A DNA stretch of 47,988 nt, taken from NCBI GenBank assembly GCA_947475095.1, contig CANJLG010000018.1, positions 1-47,988 on the forward strand, in the 5' to 3' direction. This stretch comes from Flavobacteriales bacterium. Lineage in GTDB: Bacteria; Bacteroidota; Bacteroidia; Flavobacteriales_D; Crocinitomicaceae. The translations under genes and the position numbers were made by a program. Numbering within the stretch: the stretch's first letter is position 1; every line of letters starts with the position of its first letter. The notes under the pieces were generated by a model. The model was not told the DNA's origin. It made no database searches and was given only the letters and a program-made list of their open reading frames with translations. Of the stretch, positions 8,141 to 17,508 are shown in pieces.

Positions 8141-8192
8141 ATAATTTAATTTTAATCACCACTATTATTCAATGAGTTATTGATGTTTTTTA

Positions 8193-8777
8193 TTAATTTT
8201 CATTGGGGTTTAATGGAAAATTAGAAATCATCTCAAATTTACTTCCTTGTTTAGTCATACAATCTTTCCAAAAGTGATCGGATGATGTGGAAAGGATTTC
8301 TTTTTCAGTAATATTTGTTACTGCAATCCATGAGTGATCTTTCATTTCATTATTGAGTTGATCAAAGTCCCAACCAGCATAACCAATAAAAAACCGCACT
8401 TCGTTAATTCGTTTCGGATCTGCTTTAATTAACTCGAAAAGCATCTCGTAATCACCTCCAAAATATAGCGTGTCAATTATTTGTTCTGCCCCTTCGATTT
8501 CTTTTCCAAAGGTGTGAATGTAAAATAAATTATCTTTTTCAACAGGCCCTCCAAAACTTATTTTTGTAATTATTTCGGGCAAATTTTCATCTAGCTTGTG
8601 CAAGTCTATTTCAATATAATTTGTTAAAACAAACCCAAACGTTTCCTTTTTATTATGCCTACAAAGTAATACAGCGGAGCGAGAAAAATAGGAATCCTGC
8701 GTAAATGGATCAGAAAGTAGCACACAACCTTGTACTGCTTTTTGCTTGTTATGGAAGGATAAATCCAATTTTTTCAT
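8193..8777 (-). CDS. YqgE/AlgH family protein (UPF0301)
   Basis: A 194-residue cytosolic protein of the YqgE/AlgH family. Typical features: an early G(C/S)VLLSDPFTQDSYFSRSAVLLC segment, then FGFVLTN, a central FGGPVEKDNLFYIHT and the late RFFIGYAGWDFDQL. The molecular function is poorly defined (AlgH was named from alginate regulation in Pseudomonas). It is transcribed alone on the minus strand from a likely promoter at 8800-8807, divergent from the Ppx/GppA gene. Confidence 0.92.
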   Translation of the reverse strand: MKKLDLSFHNKQKAVQGCVLLSDPFTQDSYFSRSAVLLCRHNKKETFGFVLTNYIEIDLHKLDENLPEIITKISFGGPVEKDNLFYIHTFGKEIEGAEQIIDTLYFGGDYEMLFELIKADPKRINEVRFFIGYAGWDFDQLNNEMKDHSWIAVTNITEKEILSTSSDHFWKDCMTKQGSKFEMISNFPLNPNEN

Positions 8778-8799
8778 TTAGTTCATGCAATCAATTTTC

Positions 8800-8807
8800 A
8801 AAGATAC
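8800..8807 (-). promoter_or_regulatory. Bacteroidota -7 box (TATCTTTG) for the YqgE gene
   Basis: Minus-strand TATCTTTG matches TAnnTTTG exactly and lies 22 bases before the ATG at 8777. It overlaps the divergent control region of the Ppx/GppA gene. Confidence 0.45.
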
Positions 8808-8829
8808 AACGAACTTTGTTTTGAATTTC

Positions 8830-8837
8830 TAACTTTG
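8830..8837 (+). promoter_or_regulatory. Bacteroidota -7 box (TAACTTTG) for the Ppx/GppA gene
   Basis: An exact match to TAnnTTTG ends 9 bases before the ATG at 8847, so the transcript would have almost no leader. This also argues against the upstream in-frame TTG at 8835, which lies inside the box. Confidence 0.4.
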
Positions 8838-8846
8838 TGCTGTAAA

Positions 8847-9725
8847 ATGAAATACGCTGCAATAGATATTGGAACAAACGCTGCAAGATTACTTGTTGGT
8901 GAAGTAATGCCAAAAGATCAATCTTTTTTCATTAAGAAGATATCCTATACTAGAATCCCTTTGCGACTTGGTGAAGATGTTTTTGAGTCGGGTAAGGTTT
9001 CAAAAAACAAGGTTGACGACTTTCTTAAAACAATGAAGGCTTTTAAATTGATTTCAGAAATTTTTGATGTTCAAGAAGTTAGAGCAGTATCAACTTCTGC
9101 TATGCGTGAGGCCACAAATGCCAATAAAATTATAGATAGAATTAAAGAAGAGACGGGAATCAAGCTCGAAATTATTACGGGTGATGAAGAGGCTTCATTG
9201 ATTTTTAGTAATTTCTTTGCGATGGAACTCGATTTATCTGTACCCTTCGTTGTTATCGATGTGGGAGGAGGCAGTACTGAATTAAGTGTTTTTGAAAATG
9301 GAGAAAAAATAGCGTCAAAGTCTTTTAATGTTGGTACATTACGTATTTTAAAAGGGAAGTCAGATGAAAGTGTGTGGGAAAACATTCACGATTGGATTTT
9401 GAAATATGTCGATTTAAGCAGCGAACATAAGATATTTGGTACTGGAGGAAATATAAATAAAGCGCATAAAATGCTAGGCTATAGTTATGATGAGCCCATA
9501 GGCTTAGTTGAAATGAAAGAACTTAGGGATAAATTAGGACGTTTAACAATTGATGAGCGAATTAATCAATTTCAAATGAAGCCGGATAGGGCAGATGTAA
9601 TTGTTCCAGCCTTAGATATTTTTAGTTACATACTCAATGAAATTGGAGCCAATTCGCTAATGGTTCCAAAGGTCGGTTTAGCTGATGGAATGATTTACGA
9701 AATGTACCATAGAAACAACAACTAA
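8847..9725 (+). CDS. Ppx/GppA phosphatase family protein
   Basis: 292 residues from the ATG at 8847. The protein begins MKYAAIDIGTNAARLLVG, the phosphate-1 loop of the ASKHA fold, and has a phosphate-2 loop VIDVGGGSTELSVF and a late GTGGN (adenosine region). The family hydrolyses polyphosphate or the 5' phosphate of pppGpp. This is the short form with only the catalytic core, lacking the C-terminal HD-like domain of long Ppx. The window also encodes a RelA/SpoT protein, so a link to (p)ppGpp metabolism is possible but unproven. Its stop codon overlaps the hisS start by one base. Confidence 0.88.
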   Translation: MKYAAIDIGTNAARLLVGEVMPKDQSFFIKKISYTRIPLRLGEDVFESGKVSKNKVDDFLKTMKAFKLISEIFDVQEVRAVSTSAMREATNANKIIDRIKEETGIKLEIITGDEEASLIFSNFFAMELDLSVPFVVIDVGGGSTELSVFENGEKIASKSFNVGTLRILKGKSDESVWENIHDWILKYVDLSSEHKIFGTGGNINKAHKMLGYSYDEPIGLVEMKELRDKLGRLTIDERINQFQMKPDRADVIVPALDIFSYILNEIGANSLMVPKVGLADGMIYEMYHRNNN

Positions 9726-11098
9726 TGAGTCAGAAACCTTCAATTCCTAAAGGAACACGTGATTTTTTACCTTCGGATGTCGCTAAACGATCATATTTGT
9801 TTTCGGTCATTCGTTCTGTGTATGAAAAGCATGGATTCTTACCCATTGAAACACCAAGTTTTGAATTATCCTCTACTTTAATGGGTAAATATGGTGATGA
9901 GGGTGATCGCTTGATTTTTAGAATATTGAATTCTGGCGATAAAATGAAAAAAGCGGATCTTCAAGCGCTTGATGCCGGTAACCTTCCAAAATTCGCAAGT
10001 TCTCTCTCTGAAAAAGCCTTGCGCTACGATTTAACTGTCCCTTTTGCGCGATTTGTTGCACAGCATCAAAATGACATTACGTTTCCATTCAAACGATACC
10101 AAATACAAGCAGTTTGGCGGGCAGACCGTCCTCAACATGGGCGTTATCAAGAATTTTATCAGTGTGATGGTGATAGTATTGGAAGCGATTCACTTCTTAA
10201 TGAAGTTGAATTTATTCAGATTATTGATTCCGTGCTAACTCAACTTGCTATTCCTGCTTTTACCATAAAAATTAATAATCGAAAAATATTAAGCGGTATA
10301 GCTGAAGTTTGTGGGGAAGCTCACCACTTAATTGCTATTACGGTTGCGCTTGATAAGATGGATAAAATTGGTTCTGCAGGCGTAATTACAGAATTAGAAT
10401 CTAAGGGGCTAAGTCAAGGTGCTATTGATAAAATAAGTCCGCTCTTTTCACTGAAAGGAAAGCCGGAAGAGCAGCTAGATTTGATGGAAAAGTATTTATC
10501 GAATTCTGTTGTGGGCTTAAAAGGAATTGACGAACTGCGTTATGTTTTCGAAACAATAACTGCCATTGGCGTTCAAGAAGCCAAAATTGAATTTGATGTT
10601 ACGCTGGCTCGGGGATTGAATTATTATACGGGCGCTATTTTCGAAGTGAAAGTAGATAATGTCAATATGGGGAGTATTTGTGGTGGTGGACGTTACGATG
10701 ATTTAACCGCTACTTTTGGTCTCTCTGGTGTCTCTGGTGTAGGGATTTCATTCGGTGCTGATCGCATTTATGATGTTCTCGAAGAACTTAACTTATTTCC
10801 CAAAAATGTATCGCTTTCCTTGTCCGTTCTGTTCGTTAATTTAGGTCATAAGGAATCCCTGGTTTCTATGCAATTGGCAAAAGAATTGAGGTCGAATGGT
10901 ATTGATTGTGAGGTTTATCCGAGTGCTGTAAAATTGCAAAAACAACTCAAATATGCAAACGATAGAGGTTGCGCTTGGGTAGTGATCATTGGTGAGGAGG
11001 AACTACAAAATCAACAATTAAGTTTGAAAAATATGGAAAGTGGCGAGCAACTTAAGTTCGCTATTACTAATTTTATTTCTGAATTTAGTAAATTGTAA
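9725..11098 (+). CDS. hisS: Histidine--tRNA ligase
   Basis: A 457-residue class II aminoacyl-tRNA synthetase charging tRNA-His. Motif 2 area (RYQEFYQCDGDSIGSDS), the His-specific LTVPFARFVAQ and RGLNYYTGAIFEV stretches, SICGGGRYDDL and the motif 3 region GVGISFGADRIYD are all visible. The C-terminal roughly 95 residues form the anticodon-binding domain. Length is normal. It is translationally coupled to the Ppx/GppA gene through a one-base stop/start overlap (TAATG). Confidence 0.96.
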   Translation: MSQKPSIPKGTRDFLPSDVAKRSYLFSVIRSVYEKHGFLPIETPSFELSSTLMGKYGDEGDRLIFRILNSGDKMKKADLQALDAGNLPKFASSLSEKALRYDLTVPFARFVAQHQNDITFPFKRYQIQAVWRADRPQHGRYQEFYQCDGDSIGSDSLLNEVEFIQIIDSVLTQLAIPAFTIKINNRKILSGIAEVCGEAHHLIAITVALDKMDKIGSAGVITELESKGLSQGAIDKISPLFSLKGKPEEQLDLMEKYLSNSVVGLKGIDELRYVFETITAIGVQEAKIEFDVTLARGLNYYTGAIFEVKVDNVNMGSICGGGRYDDLTATFGLSGVSGVGISFGADRIYDVLEELNLFPKNVSLSLSVLFVNLGHKESLVSMQLAKELRSNGIDCEVYPSAVKLQKQLKYANDRGCAWVVIIGEEELQNQQLSLKNMESGEQLKFAITNFISEFSKL

Positions 11099-11144
11099 CT
11101 TTTACTGCTAATTTCTTTATTAATGAAATGCTAAGCTCTTCTTT

Positions 11145-11696
11145 ATGAAATTATTTCTTTCCTTTTTTCTATTCGCAACCACAGTTTATGGTCAGACCTG
11201 GACAGCTGAAGAATTAGCAGCTGCAAATACCTTTCAATCGGTTACCGTTTTATCAGCTGTAGAAAAAGAAACCATGCTATACTTAAATTTGGCGCGAATG
11301 TATCCTGCTAAGTATGCTAAAATTGAATTGGTTAATGAGGATAAAACCAGCGATAATTATAAGTCATTGATCAAGACGCTTAATGCTATGGTCCCGGTTT
11401 CAGCACTAACATTTGACAAAAAAGCGTTTGAATCAGCTACTTGTTTTGCTAAGGAACAAGGTGCTACTACTGAGATAGGTCATGTTCGAAAGAATTGTAA
11501 ATCGTATTTTTTTGGGGAATGTTGCTCCTATGGAATGTCTACGGGCAAGAATATTATCGCTCAATTATTAATCGATGAAGGGGTTGAGTCCTTGGGTCAT
11601 CGTAAAATTTGTTTGTCTTCTGGTTATTCTTCAGTGGGTATCGCTTTTAATACGCACAAAGGATATGGATTTTGTTGCGTATTAGATTTTATTTAA
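11145..11696 (+). CDS. Secreted CAP/SCP-domain protein
   Basis: A 183-residue protein with a signal peptide (about residues 1-16, ending VYGQ). The mature part carries CAP-superfamily features: an early LNLARMYPAKYA helix, a central HVRKNCKSYF/ECCSYG region and the late SLGHRKICLSSGYSSVGIAF block, where the GHR motif is typical. Six cysteines suggest disulfides outside the cytoplasm. CAP proteins bind or cleave diverse surface ligands, and no substrate can be assigned. No T9SS sorting domain is present. It sits alone after hisS; the 233 bases downstream contain no gene, only AT-rich DNA. Confidence 0.78.
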   Translation: MKLFLSFFLFATTVYGQTWTAEELAAANTFQSVTVLSAVEKETMLYLNLARMYPAKYAKIELVNEDKTSDNYKSLIKTLNAMVPVSALTFDKKAFESATCFAKEQGATTEIGHVRKNCKSYFFGECCSYGMSTGKNIIAQLLIDEGVESLGHRKICLSSGYSSVGIAFNTHKGYGFCCVLDFI

Positions 11697-11929
11697 TCTG
11701 TTTAAATCGCTTGGGTAAATTCATGCTTAATACTAGCTGAACCCTCAGTGTTTAGAGAACTTCTCTTTCACTAAAAGATTCCTTAAAAATTAAAAAATAG
11801 TATTGTGTAAATTGTTTTTATTATTTACTCATAATCTATTCGGTAAAATTTTGAAATCATTTTTCTTTTGATATAATTAGGTATAGTTTTTAATTTTATG
11901 TAGATTTAACATTAAATTAACATTGAACT

Positions 11930-13057
11930 ATGAAGCATACGATACTTAGTTGTCTTTTAGTAAGTTCTCCGTTTCTATTTGCTCAACAATATTGCATGAC
12001 AGGTGGACCTACCAGTAATGCAGATTCCAATGTGAAATTAGTTCAAATGACGGGTGTTTTAGGGGTAATTAATCATATTGGCTGCCCCAGTGTAATAGGG
12101 ATTGAAAACTATACGGCACAGAATGTTACCATCAATGCTGGAGGGACTTATTCCCTGAGTGTCGAATTTGGAACCTGTGGAGGAAATTTTGCAGGAGTAG
12201 GGCAAGTTTGGATTGATTTTGATCAAAATATGGTTTTTGACCCAAACGAATCCGTTGGGACCTGGACGGGTATTCCGCCTGCTGTAGCAACAGTTTTTGT
12301 GATTAACGTTCCGGTAAATGCACAAAATGGGATTACCAGAATGCGCGTTACTCAAAAGGAAGCAGGTGCTTTGCCACTTGATCCTTGTGCTAGCTTTCAA
12401 TGGGGCTCTACAATGGATTTTGGTATAACAATCGCCAATGGAATGGATTGTACTGGATATATTGGCGATAATACCAGCGATCCAATTGTTGTTTCTTCTA
12501 TACCTTTTTCTGATACTAGGGATAATTCGTTTTGTTATTCAAATGATAATTTGGTTTATAATTCCCCCGATATTTATTACCGATACGATGTCGCTCCCAT
12601 GTATAATTTTTTAAATGTCAGTTTATGTGGTGCTTCTTTTGATACTTTTTTAAGCGTGGTTGATCTTGCGGGTAATGTTATTGCCTACAATGATGATGAT
12701 TGTGGAAGTCAATCTGCCTTGAGCTTTTCCACAGTAGGACTAGGAACGGTCTATTTTATAGTGGAAGGTTGGGGGAATGAAATGGGTGCATATACATTGA
12801 CAATCGAGTCATCGGATGTAGGATTGGATGCGCTTTCAGATAATGCCGTCAGTATTTACCCAAATCCAAATCAAGGGGAATTAAGTCTTTCTTCTGGATC
12901 TGGAAATATTCAAATCTTTGACTTATTGGGTGCTCTTGTGTTCGAAACGACCTGCACCAACAATAATCAAATTGACGCAAGCGTGCTTCCAAATGGAACT
13001 TATCTAGTAAAAATAGCTGGAGCTTCTCATCTTCAAAAATTAATTATTACTAAATAA
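11930..13057 (+). CDS. T9SS type A secreted protein with GEVED and PPC-like domains
   Basis: A 375-residue secreted protein. Signal peptide about 1-18 (SPFLFAQQ). Residues about 60-165 resemble a GEVED domain, with VWIDFDQNMVFDPNESVG. Residues about 180-290 resemble a bacterial pre-peptidase C-terminal domain, with FDTFLSVVD and NDDDCGSQS (likely Ca-binding). The C-terminal roughly 75 residues form a type A sorting domain (VSIYPNPNQGELSL ... LPNGTYLVKI). It is first in a same-strand run with three kelch proteins, only 5 bases from the next, so it is probably the operon leader. No catalytic domain is seen; adhesion or binding is likely. Confidence 0.82.
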   Translation: MKHTILSCLLVSSPFLFAQQYCMTGGPTSNADSNVKLVQMTGVLGVINHIGCPSVIGIENYTAQNVTINAGGTYSLSVEFGTCGGNFAGVGQVWIDFDQNMVFDPNESVGTWTGIPPAVATVFVINVPVNAQNGITRMRVTQKEAGALPLDPCASFQWGSTMDFGITIANGMDCTGYIGDNTSDPIVVSSIPFSDTRDNSFCYSNDNLVYNSPDIYYRYDVAPMYNFLNVSLCGASFDTFLSVVDLAGNVIAYNDDDCGSQSALSFSTVGLGTVYFIVEGWGNEMGAYTLTIESSDVGLDALSDNAVSIYPNPNQGELSLSSGSGNIQIFDLLGALVFETTCTNNNQIDASVLPNGTYLVKIAGASHLQKLIITK

Positions 13058-13062
13058 TACTT

Positions 13063-14211
13063 ATGAAGAGATATCTTCTTTCATTCCTATTTCTCATTTT
13101 TACGCTTTCTACTGCTTTGGCTGGTGATTGGATTCAAAAAGCATCCTTTGGTGGGGTGGGTAGACACAGAGCATCTGGTTGTGCTACAACAAATAAAGGC
13201 TACATGGGGCTCGGGCATATGAATGGAACTGGTGTTAATATAAATTACAACGATTGGTGGGAATATGATCCTGCTTCTAATTCTTGGACTCAAAAAGCGA
13301 ATTATCCAGTTGGAAATTATGCTGCAATATCTTTTACTGTTAACGATCAACCGCATGTAGGAGGAGGGGCAACATTGGTTGGCCAGTTCTATCGATTTAA
13401 TCCACAAGCGAACACATGGACTTCTATTGCGCCTTGTCCTTTTTTCGACCCCACAGATAGTCAAGGGTTTTCAGTAAATAATAAAGGATATGTTTATAAA
13501 AATAATCAATTGGCAGAATATGATCCGCAAATTGATTCTTGGTCCTTAAAAGCGAATGCCCCTGTTAGTTTTACAAATTGGACATGCTGTTTTGCCATTG
13601 AAGGTAGTGGATTTATTAAACAAGGAGGACTTCTCTTTGAGTTTAAGCCTGCAGAAAATACTTGGATTCAACGAGCTAATTTTCCCGGAGTTACCACCGG
13701 AGGAAGCTCAGGTTTCGCTATAAATCAACAGGGATATGTTACGTGTGGATATGTTGGTGGTCTTTCCATTTTGACTGATCAAGTTTGGGCTTTTTCGCCT
13801 GGTTCGAATACGTGGACAGCTTCAGATGTTTTTCCGGGCACAAGTAGACGCTTTCCTGTTGCTTTTGCTATTCATAATAAAGGTTATTTTGGTTCTGGTA
13901 CGAACGGTGTTAATTTTAATGATTTTTGGCAGTATAATCCCGTTGATGATGTAAGCGCTTTATCCGAACTTGAAGCGCAAGTTTCTATTTTTCCAAATCC
14001 TGCAAGTGATTTTGTTAAACTTAAGTTTTCTGGAATCCAACAAGAATTAAAGTATGAGTTCATAACGTTATCAGGACAAATTCTATTAGAAGGAAGTTTA
14101 AGTTCCGATAATGCGATGATTGATGTCAAGCATCTTCCAAGAGGATCTTATATTTTGAGATTTCGAAAGGATGCAGCTATCCTATTTTCCGATCAAATTT
14201 TATTACTATGA
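13063..14211 (+). CDS. T9SS type A kelch-repeat protein 1
   Basis: A 382-residue secreted protein: signal peptide (about 1-20, ending TALAG), about six kelch-like blades marked by YDPxSNSWTQKANYP-type motifs, then a type A sorting domain (VSIFPNPASDFVKL ... LPRGSYILRF). The blades suggest a six-bladed propeller for binding. Catalytic residues of galactose oxidase are not apparent. Its last four bases overlap the start of the next kelch gene (ATGA). It is one of three consecutive paralogues. Confidence 0.85.
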   Translation: MKRYLLSFLFLIFTLSTALAGDWIQKASFGGVGRHRASGCATTNKGYMGLGHMNGTGVNINYNDWWEYDPASNSWTQKANYPVGNYAAISFTVNDQPHVGGGATLVGQFYRFNPQANTWTSIAPCPFFDPTDSQGFSVNNKGYVYKNNQLAEYDPQIDSWSLKANAPVSFTNWTCCFAIEGSGFIKQGGLLFEFKPAENTWIQRANFPGVTTGGSSGFAINQQGYVTCGYVGGLSILTDQVWAFSPGSNTWTASDVFPGTSRRFPVAFAIHNKGYFGSGTNGVNFNDFWQYNPVDDVSALSELEAQVSIFPNPASDFVKLKFSGIQQELKYEFITLSGQILLEGSLSSDNAMIDVKHLPRGSYILRFRKDAAILFSDQILLL

Positions 14212-15407
14212 GGCTAGCATTACTTTTAGTATTACTGTCTACTTCACTTTTTTCTCAAGGAAATAATTGGAAAGAATTGAATGATTTCTCAGGTGGTCAA
14301 CGTGAAAGAGCGGTTGGATTTTCAATTGGTGACTTTGGATATTTGGGAACAGGCTTAGATACAGCCGAACAAGTATTGAAAGACCTTTGGCGTTACGATC
14401 CTAGCACTGATTCATGGACCCAAATGGCTGATTTACCTGGTTCGGCAAGAAGAGATGCCATAGGGTTTTCAGCCGGAGGAAAAGGGTATATTGGGCTTGG
14501 TGTGGATAATGAGATTTCTTTTCAGGGAGTTAAAATGAAAGATCTGTGGGAATTTGATCCTTTAACAAATACGTGGCTTCAAAAAGCTGATTATCCTGGA
14601 GGAGGTGGTAATGGAGCATTTTTTAGTACCGTCTTTGTAGCTGATGAAAAAGCATATGTCTGCGGTGGTAAAATCGGCCCAAATGCCTATATTAATCAAT
14701 TATGGGAATATAAACCAAGTGTTGATACTTGGACTTCTAGGGCTCCATTTCCTGGAGGCATTCGTTACTTAGCCGTATCATTTAGCATCGATGGAGTTGG
14801 TTACGTTGGGATGGGAGCCAATCAAGATGTGTATAAAAAAGATTTTTATAAATATAATCCAGGCTCAAATTCATGGACTCCAATTGCGCCTTTCCCTGCT
14901 TATGAAAGAGGATCTGCTAGCGGTTTCTCCATCAATGGTAGGGGATTCGTTTGTTTAGGAACCAATGGTGGCTTACTGGATGATTTAATTGAATATAATC
15001 CTGAAACCGATACTTGGGCAATTCGAGCAAGTTATGGAGGTAGCGCTCGAAAAAGTGCTGCCGCTTTTGTGATCAATAATAAAGCATATGTTGGAACAGG
15101 AAAAGGGTATAGTGGAAAAAGACGCGGTATGCAAGAGTATTCTGCAATGGACTATGCTTCCCTAGAAGAAAATAAATCGCCTCAATTAGTGGTGTTTCCT
15201 AATCCAAGCAATGGAATTATTCAATTAAAAGGAAATATAACTGTACCTGCAAAGCTGACTATCTATACTTTTTTAGGGAATAAGGTAATGGAAAAGAAAT
15301 TCACGGGTGAAGAAATTGACGTGTCAGATTTGCCGAGTGGCAACTATTTAGTGGAGCTCACAAAGGATGATAAAGTTATTGGTGCAACTAGTATAATTAA
15401 AAACTGA
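14208..15407 (+). CDS. T9SS type A kelch-repeat protein 2
   Basis: A 399-residue paralogue of its neighbours. Signal peptide about 1-17 (STSLFSQG); blades carry LWRYDPSTDSWTQMADLP, LWEFDPLTNTWLQKADYP, LWEYKPSVDTWTSRAPFP, FYKYNPGSNSWTPIAPFP and a fifth copy. The sorting domain begins LVVFPNPSNGIIQL and ends with LPSGNYLVEL. The start overlaps the previous gene by four bases, and the stop shares one base with the next start (TGATG), so the three are translationally coupled. Likely a surface-exposed or released binding propeller. Confidence 0.86.
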   Translation: MRLALLLVLLSTSLFSQGNNWKELNDFSGGQRERAVGFSIGDFGYLGTGLDTAEQVLKDLWRYDPSTDSWTQMADLPGSARRDAIGFSAGGKGYIGLGVDNEISFQGVKMKDLWEFDPLTNTWLQKADYPGGGGNGAFFSTVFVADEKAYVCGGKIGPNAYINQLWEYKPSVDTWTSRAPFPGGIRYLAVSFSIDGVGYVGMGANQDVYKKDFYKYNPGSNSWTPIAPFPAYERGSASGFSINGRGFVCLGTNGGLLDDLIEYNPETDTWAIRASYGGSARKSAAAFVINNKAYVGTGKGYSGKRRGMQEYSAMDYASLEENKSPQLVVFPNPSNGIIQLKGNITVPAKLTIYTFLGNKVMEKKFTGEEIDVSDLPSGNYLVELTKDDKVIGATSIIKN

Positions 15408-16615
15408 TGAAAAGAATTTGTGTACTCATCTACTCTATAATGGGCACTTTATCACTTTTTGCTCAAGATACATGGTATCAAATTGACACGATTAATGGCG
15501 ATCCAAGGGCAGCAGCAACTGCATTTACGGTTGGCTCATATGCTTATGTGGCAACAGGTTTAGAAGAATATGGTTTCCGAAGAAAGGTCAATTCTTATGA
15601 TTATTTTCAAAATGATTGGGATAACGAAGCTTCACTTGGAGGTGATAATGGACAAGGATTAGAGCGCGCTTCAGCCATTTCATTTTCAATTTATGATAAA
15701 GGATACGTTGGATTAGGCCAAACAGAAACGGTAGAATTTATGGATGATTTATGGGAGTTCGATCCTATAGCAAATACTTGGACTCAAAAAGCTAATTTCA
15801 TCGGAGCACCAAGGAAACAAGCGGTCGCTTTTGTTTTAAATGATTTGGGACATGTAGGAACCGGACAAGCTGCTACAGGATTAAAAAATGATTTTTATAC
15901 CTATGATCCATTAACAAATAGTTGGACAGAAATTCAAGAATTTCCCGGTTTGCCGCGAAAAGGAGCGGTTGCCTTTTCTGAATTAGACTACGGATTTGTT
16001 GGTACTGGTGATGCTGGAGTTTTGCAGAATGATTTTTGGATGTATGACGCCTCTTTGGATCTTTGGATTCAAAAAGCCCCATTCCCCGGGACTCCTCGTT
16101 CAGGTTCAGTGGCTTGGTCAACATCATTTCCCTTGGCTTATATTGCTTTAGGGGAAGACAATTTGAATGAGTTCAAAAAAGATGTTTGGGAATATAATTA
16201 TTACACTAATTCCTGGCTTCAGCGTTCCGATTTTCCTGGCTCAGGAAGAAAAAATGCTGTTGCTTTTACTATTTCAGGAATCGCTTATGTAGGGACAGGT
16301 TTTAATGGCACTTTTCATGATGATTTCTATGCCTATTCCGGTACTGCAGGCATTCAAGATAACAACACCCTTTCTTCTGTTTCTTTTTATCCAAATCCAA
16401 CCCAATCGCTTATCCAAATCAAAGGTGTTCATGAAGATTTAATAGGCTATCGCATTTATTCTCTTTCTGGACAATTAATTGGCGAAAGACTGTTTAATTC
16501 AGTTGAAAATTATGCAATTAATCTAACAAACCATACAAAAATCCCCGGGGTTTATATGATTCAACTAAGGGGAATTAATCAGGTGTATCCTTTAAAAAGA
16601 ATTGTTTTAGAATGA
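15407..16615 (+). CDS. T9SS type A kelch-repeat protein 3
   Basis: 402 residues: signal peptide about 1-19 (MGTLSLFAQ), about five to six kelch blades (LWEFDPIANTWTQKANF, FYTYDPLTNSWTEIQEFP, FWMYDASLDLWIQKAPFP, VWEYNYYTNSWLQRSDFP) and a sorting domain starting VSFYPNPTQSLIQI. A GTG-containing GYVGTG/GFVGTG pattern recurs in each blade. The last four bases overlap the DUF4907-like lipoprotein start (ATGA). The three kelch proteins probably arose by tandem duplication; identity looks moderate, so the duplications are not recent. Confidence 0.86.
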   Translation: MKRICVLIYSIMGTLSLFAQDTWYQIDTINGDPRAAATAFTVGSYAYVATGLEEYGFRRKVNSYDYFQNDWDNEASLGGDNGQGLERASAISFSIYDKGYVGLGQTETVEFMDDLWEFDPIANTWTQKANFIGAPRKQAVAFVLNDLGHVGTGQAATGLKNDFYTYDPLTNSWTEIQEFPGLPRKGAVAFSELDYGFVGTGDAGVLQNDFWMYDASLDLWIQKAPFPGTPRSGSVAWSTSFPLAYIALGEDNLNEFKKDVWEYNYYTNSWLQRSDFPGSGRKNAVAFTISGIAYVGTGFNGTFHDDFYAYSGTAGIQDNNTLSSVSFYPNPTQSLIQIKGVHEDLIGYRIYSLSGQLIGERLFNSVENYAINLTNHTKIPGVYMIQLRGINQVYPLKRIVLE

Positions 16616-17001
16616 AGATTGTAGTACTCATTATACTGATTTTAGTATTCGTTTCCTGCGAAGATGCTGTTCCTAAAAAGAGTCCCGAAAAGAGTCTCGA
16701 AAATGAAGGGGTCACTATAACAGATAAGCCTAAAGAAGCTGAGAAACGTGAGAAAAATAGTAGCATTTGTGAAGTTAGAACTGTCGAAAATTCCTTAGGT
16801 TGGGGTTATGAAGTATGGCAGAATGGAGCCATGGTAATTAAACAAGAGCACATTCCAGCTGTGCAAGGAATTCACGCATTTTCATCTCAAGAACAAGCAC
16901 AAAAGGCAGCAGAAATTATTAAAGCTAAAATAGAACAAGGAATTTTTCCGCCAACTATGTCAATGGCTGAACTCCAAAGCATTGGGGTAGATATAAAATA
17001 A
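16612..17001 (+). CDS. DUF4907-like lipoprotein
   Basis: A 129-residue protein with a lipoprotein signal (hydrophobic residues 3-14 then FVSC, lipid attachment at Cys16). A charged, low-complexity linker follows (to about residue 60), then a compact domain resembling DUF4907: GWGYEVWQNGAMVIKQEHIP ... AQKAAEIIKAKIEQG. It is translationally coupled to the third kelch gene by a four-base overlap. As I recall, DUF4907 proteins are often encoded beside kelch proteins in Bacteroidota, which makes it a possible membrane-anchored partner of the kelch proteins. Function is unknown. Confidence 0.75.
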   Translation: MKIVVLIILILVFVSCEDAVPKKSPEKSLENEGVTITDKPKEAEKREKNSSICEVRTVENSLGWGYEVWQNGAMVIKQEHIPAVQGIHAFSSQEQAQKAAEIIKAKIEQGIFPPTMSMAELQSIGVDIK

Positions 17002-17005
17002 CGTT

Positions 17006-17506
17006 CTACGCTCTTTTACCCAATTCAATTACTTCTAAATCATGAAATCGATCGCCAGTTATTGATAAACGGATTAAGGTTCTAACACTATGAAATCCTT
17101 TAATTCCGCAAGCACCAGGATTTATCCATAGCATATTGAAACGTTTATCCATCTGCACCAAGGTAATATGCGAATGTCCACAAACAAAAAGAGCTGGAGA
17201 GCCATTTTTTGTCAGTTCTTCGAATGCTGGTTTTGAGTAATTGCCTGGTCTTCCAGCAATATGTGTCATCAAAACCTCCACATTTTCTATCGTAAATCGT
17301 TCGTTTAATTGTGTTTCTTGTCGAATCAAATGATCATCAATATTGCCATAAACTGCCCTTGTCGGTTTGAAAAGCCGTAGTTGATCGAGTACTTCTAATG
17401 AACCAATATCGCCAGCATGCCAGATTTCATCTACCGCTGAGAAATAATCCATTATTCTAGGGTCTAAAAATCCATGAGTGTCCGATAAAATGCCAATTCT
17501 TTTCAT
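17006..17506 (-). CDS. Metallophosphoesterase, YfcE/MJ0936 family
   Basis: A 166-residue calcineurin-like phosphoesterase of the small YfcE type. Metal-binding motifs in order: LSDTHG (residues 7-12), AGDIGS (36-41), YGNIDDH, THIAG and CGHSH. Family members cleave phosphodiesters; the natural substrate is unknown. Convergent with the kelch operon, with only four bases between the stops. It starts two bases after the ABC exporter stop, so the two probably form an operon. Confidence 0.9.
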   Translation of the reverse strand: MKRIGILSDTHGFLDPRIMDYFSAVDEIWHAGDIGSLEVLDQLRLFKPTRAVYGNIDDHLIRQETQLNERFTIENVEVLMTHIAGRPGNYSKPAFEELTKNGSPALFVCGHSHITLVQMDKRFNMLWINPGACGIKGFHSVRTLIRLSITGDRFHDLEVIELGKRA

Positions 17507-17508
17507 CT

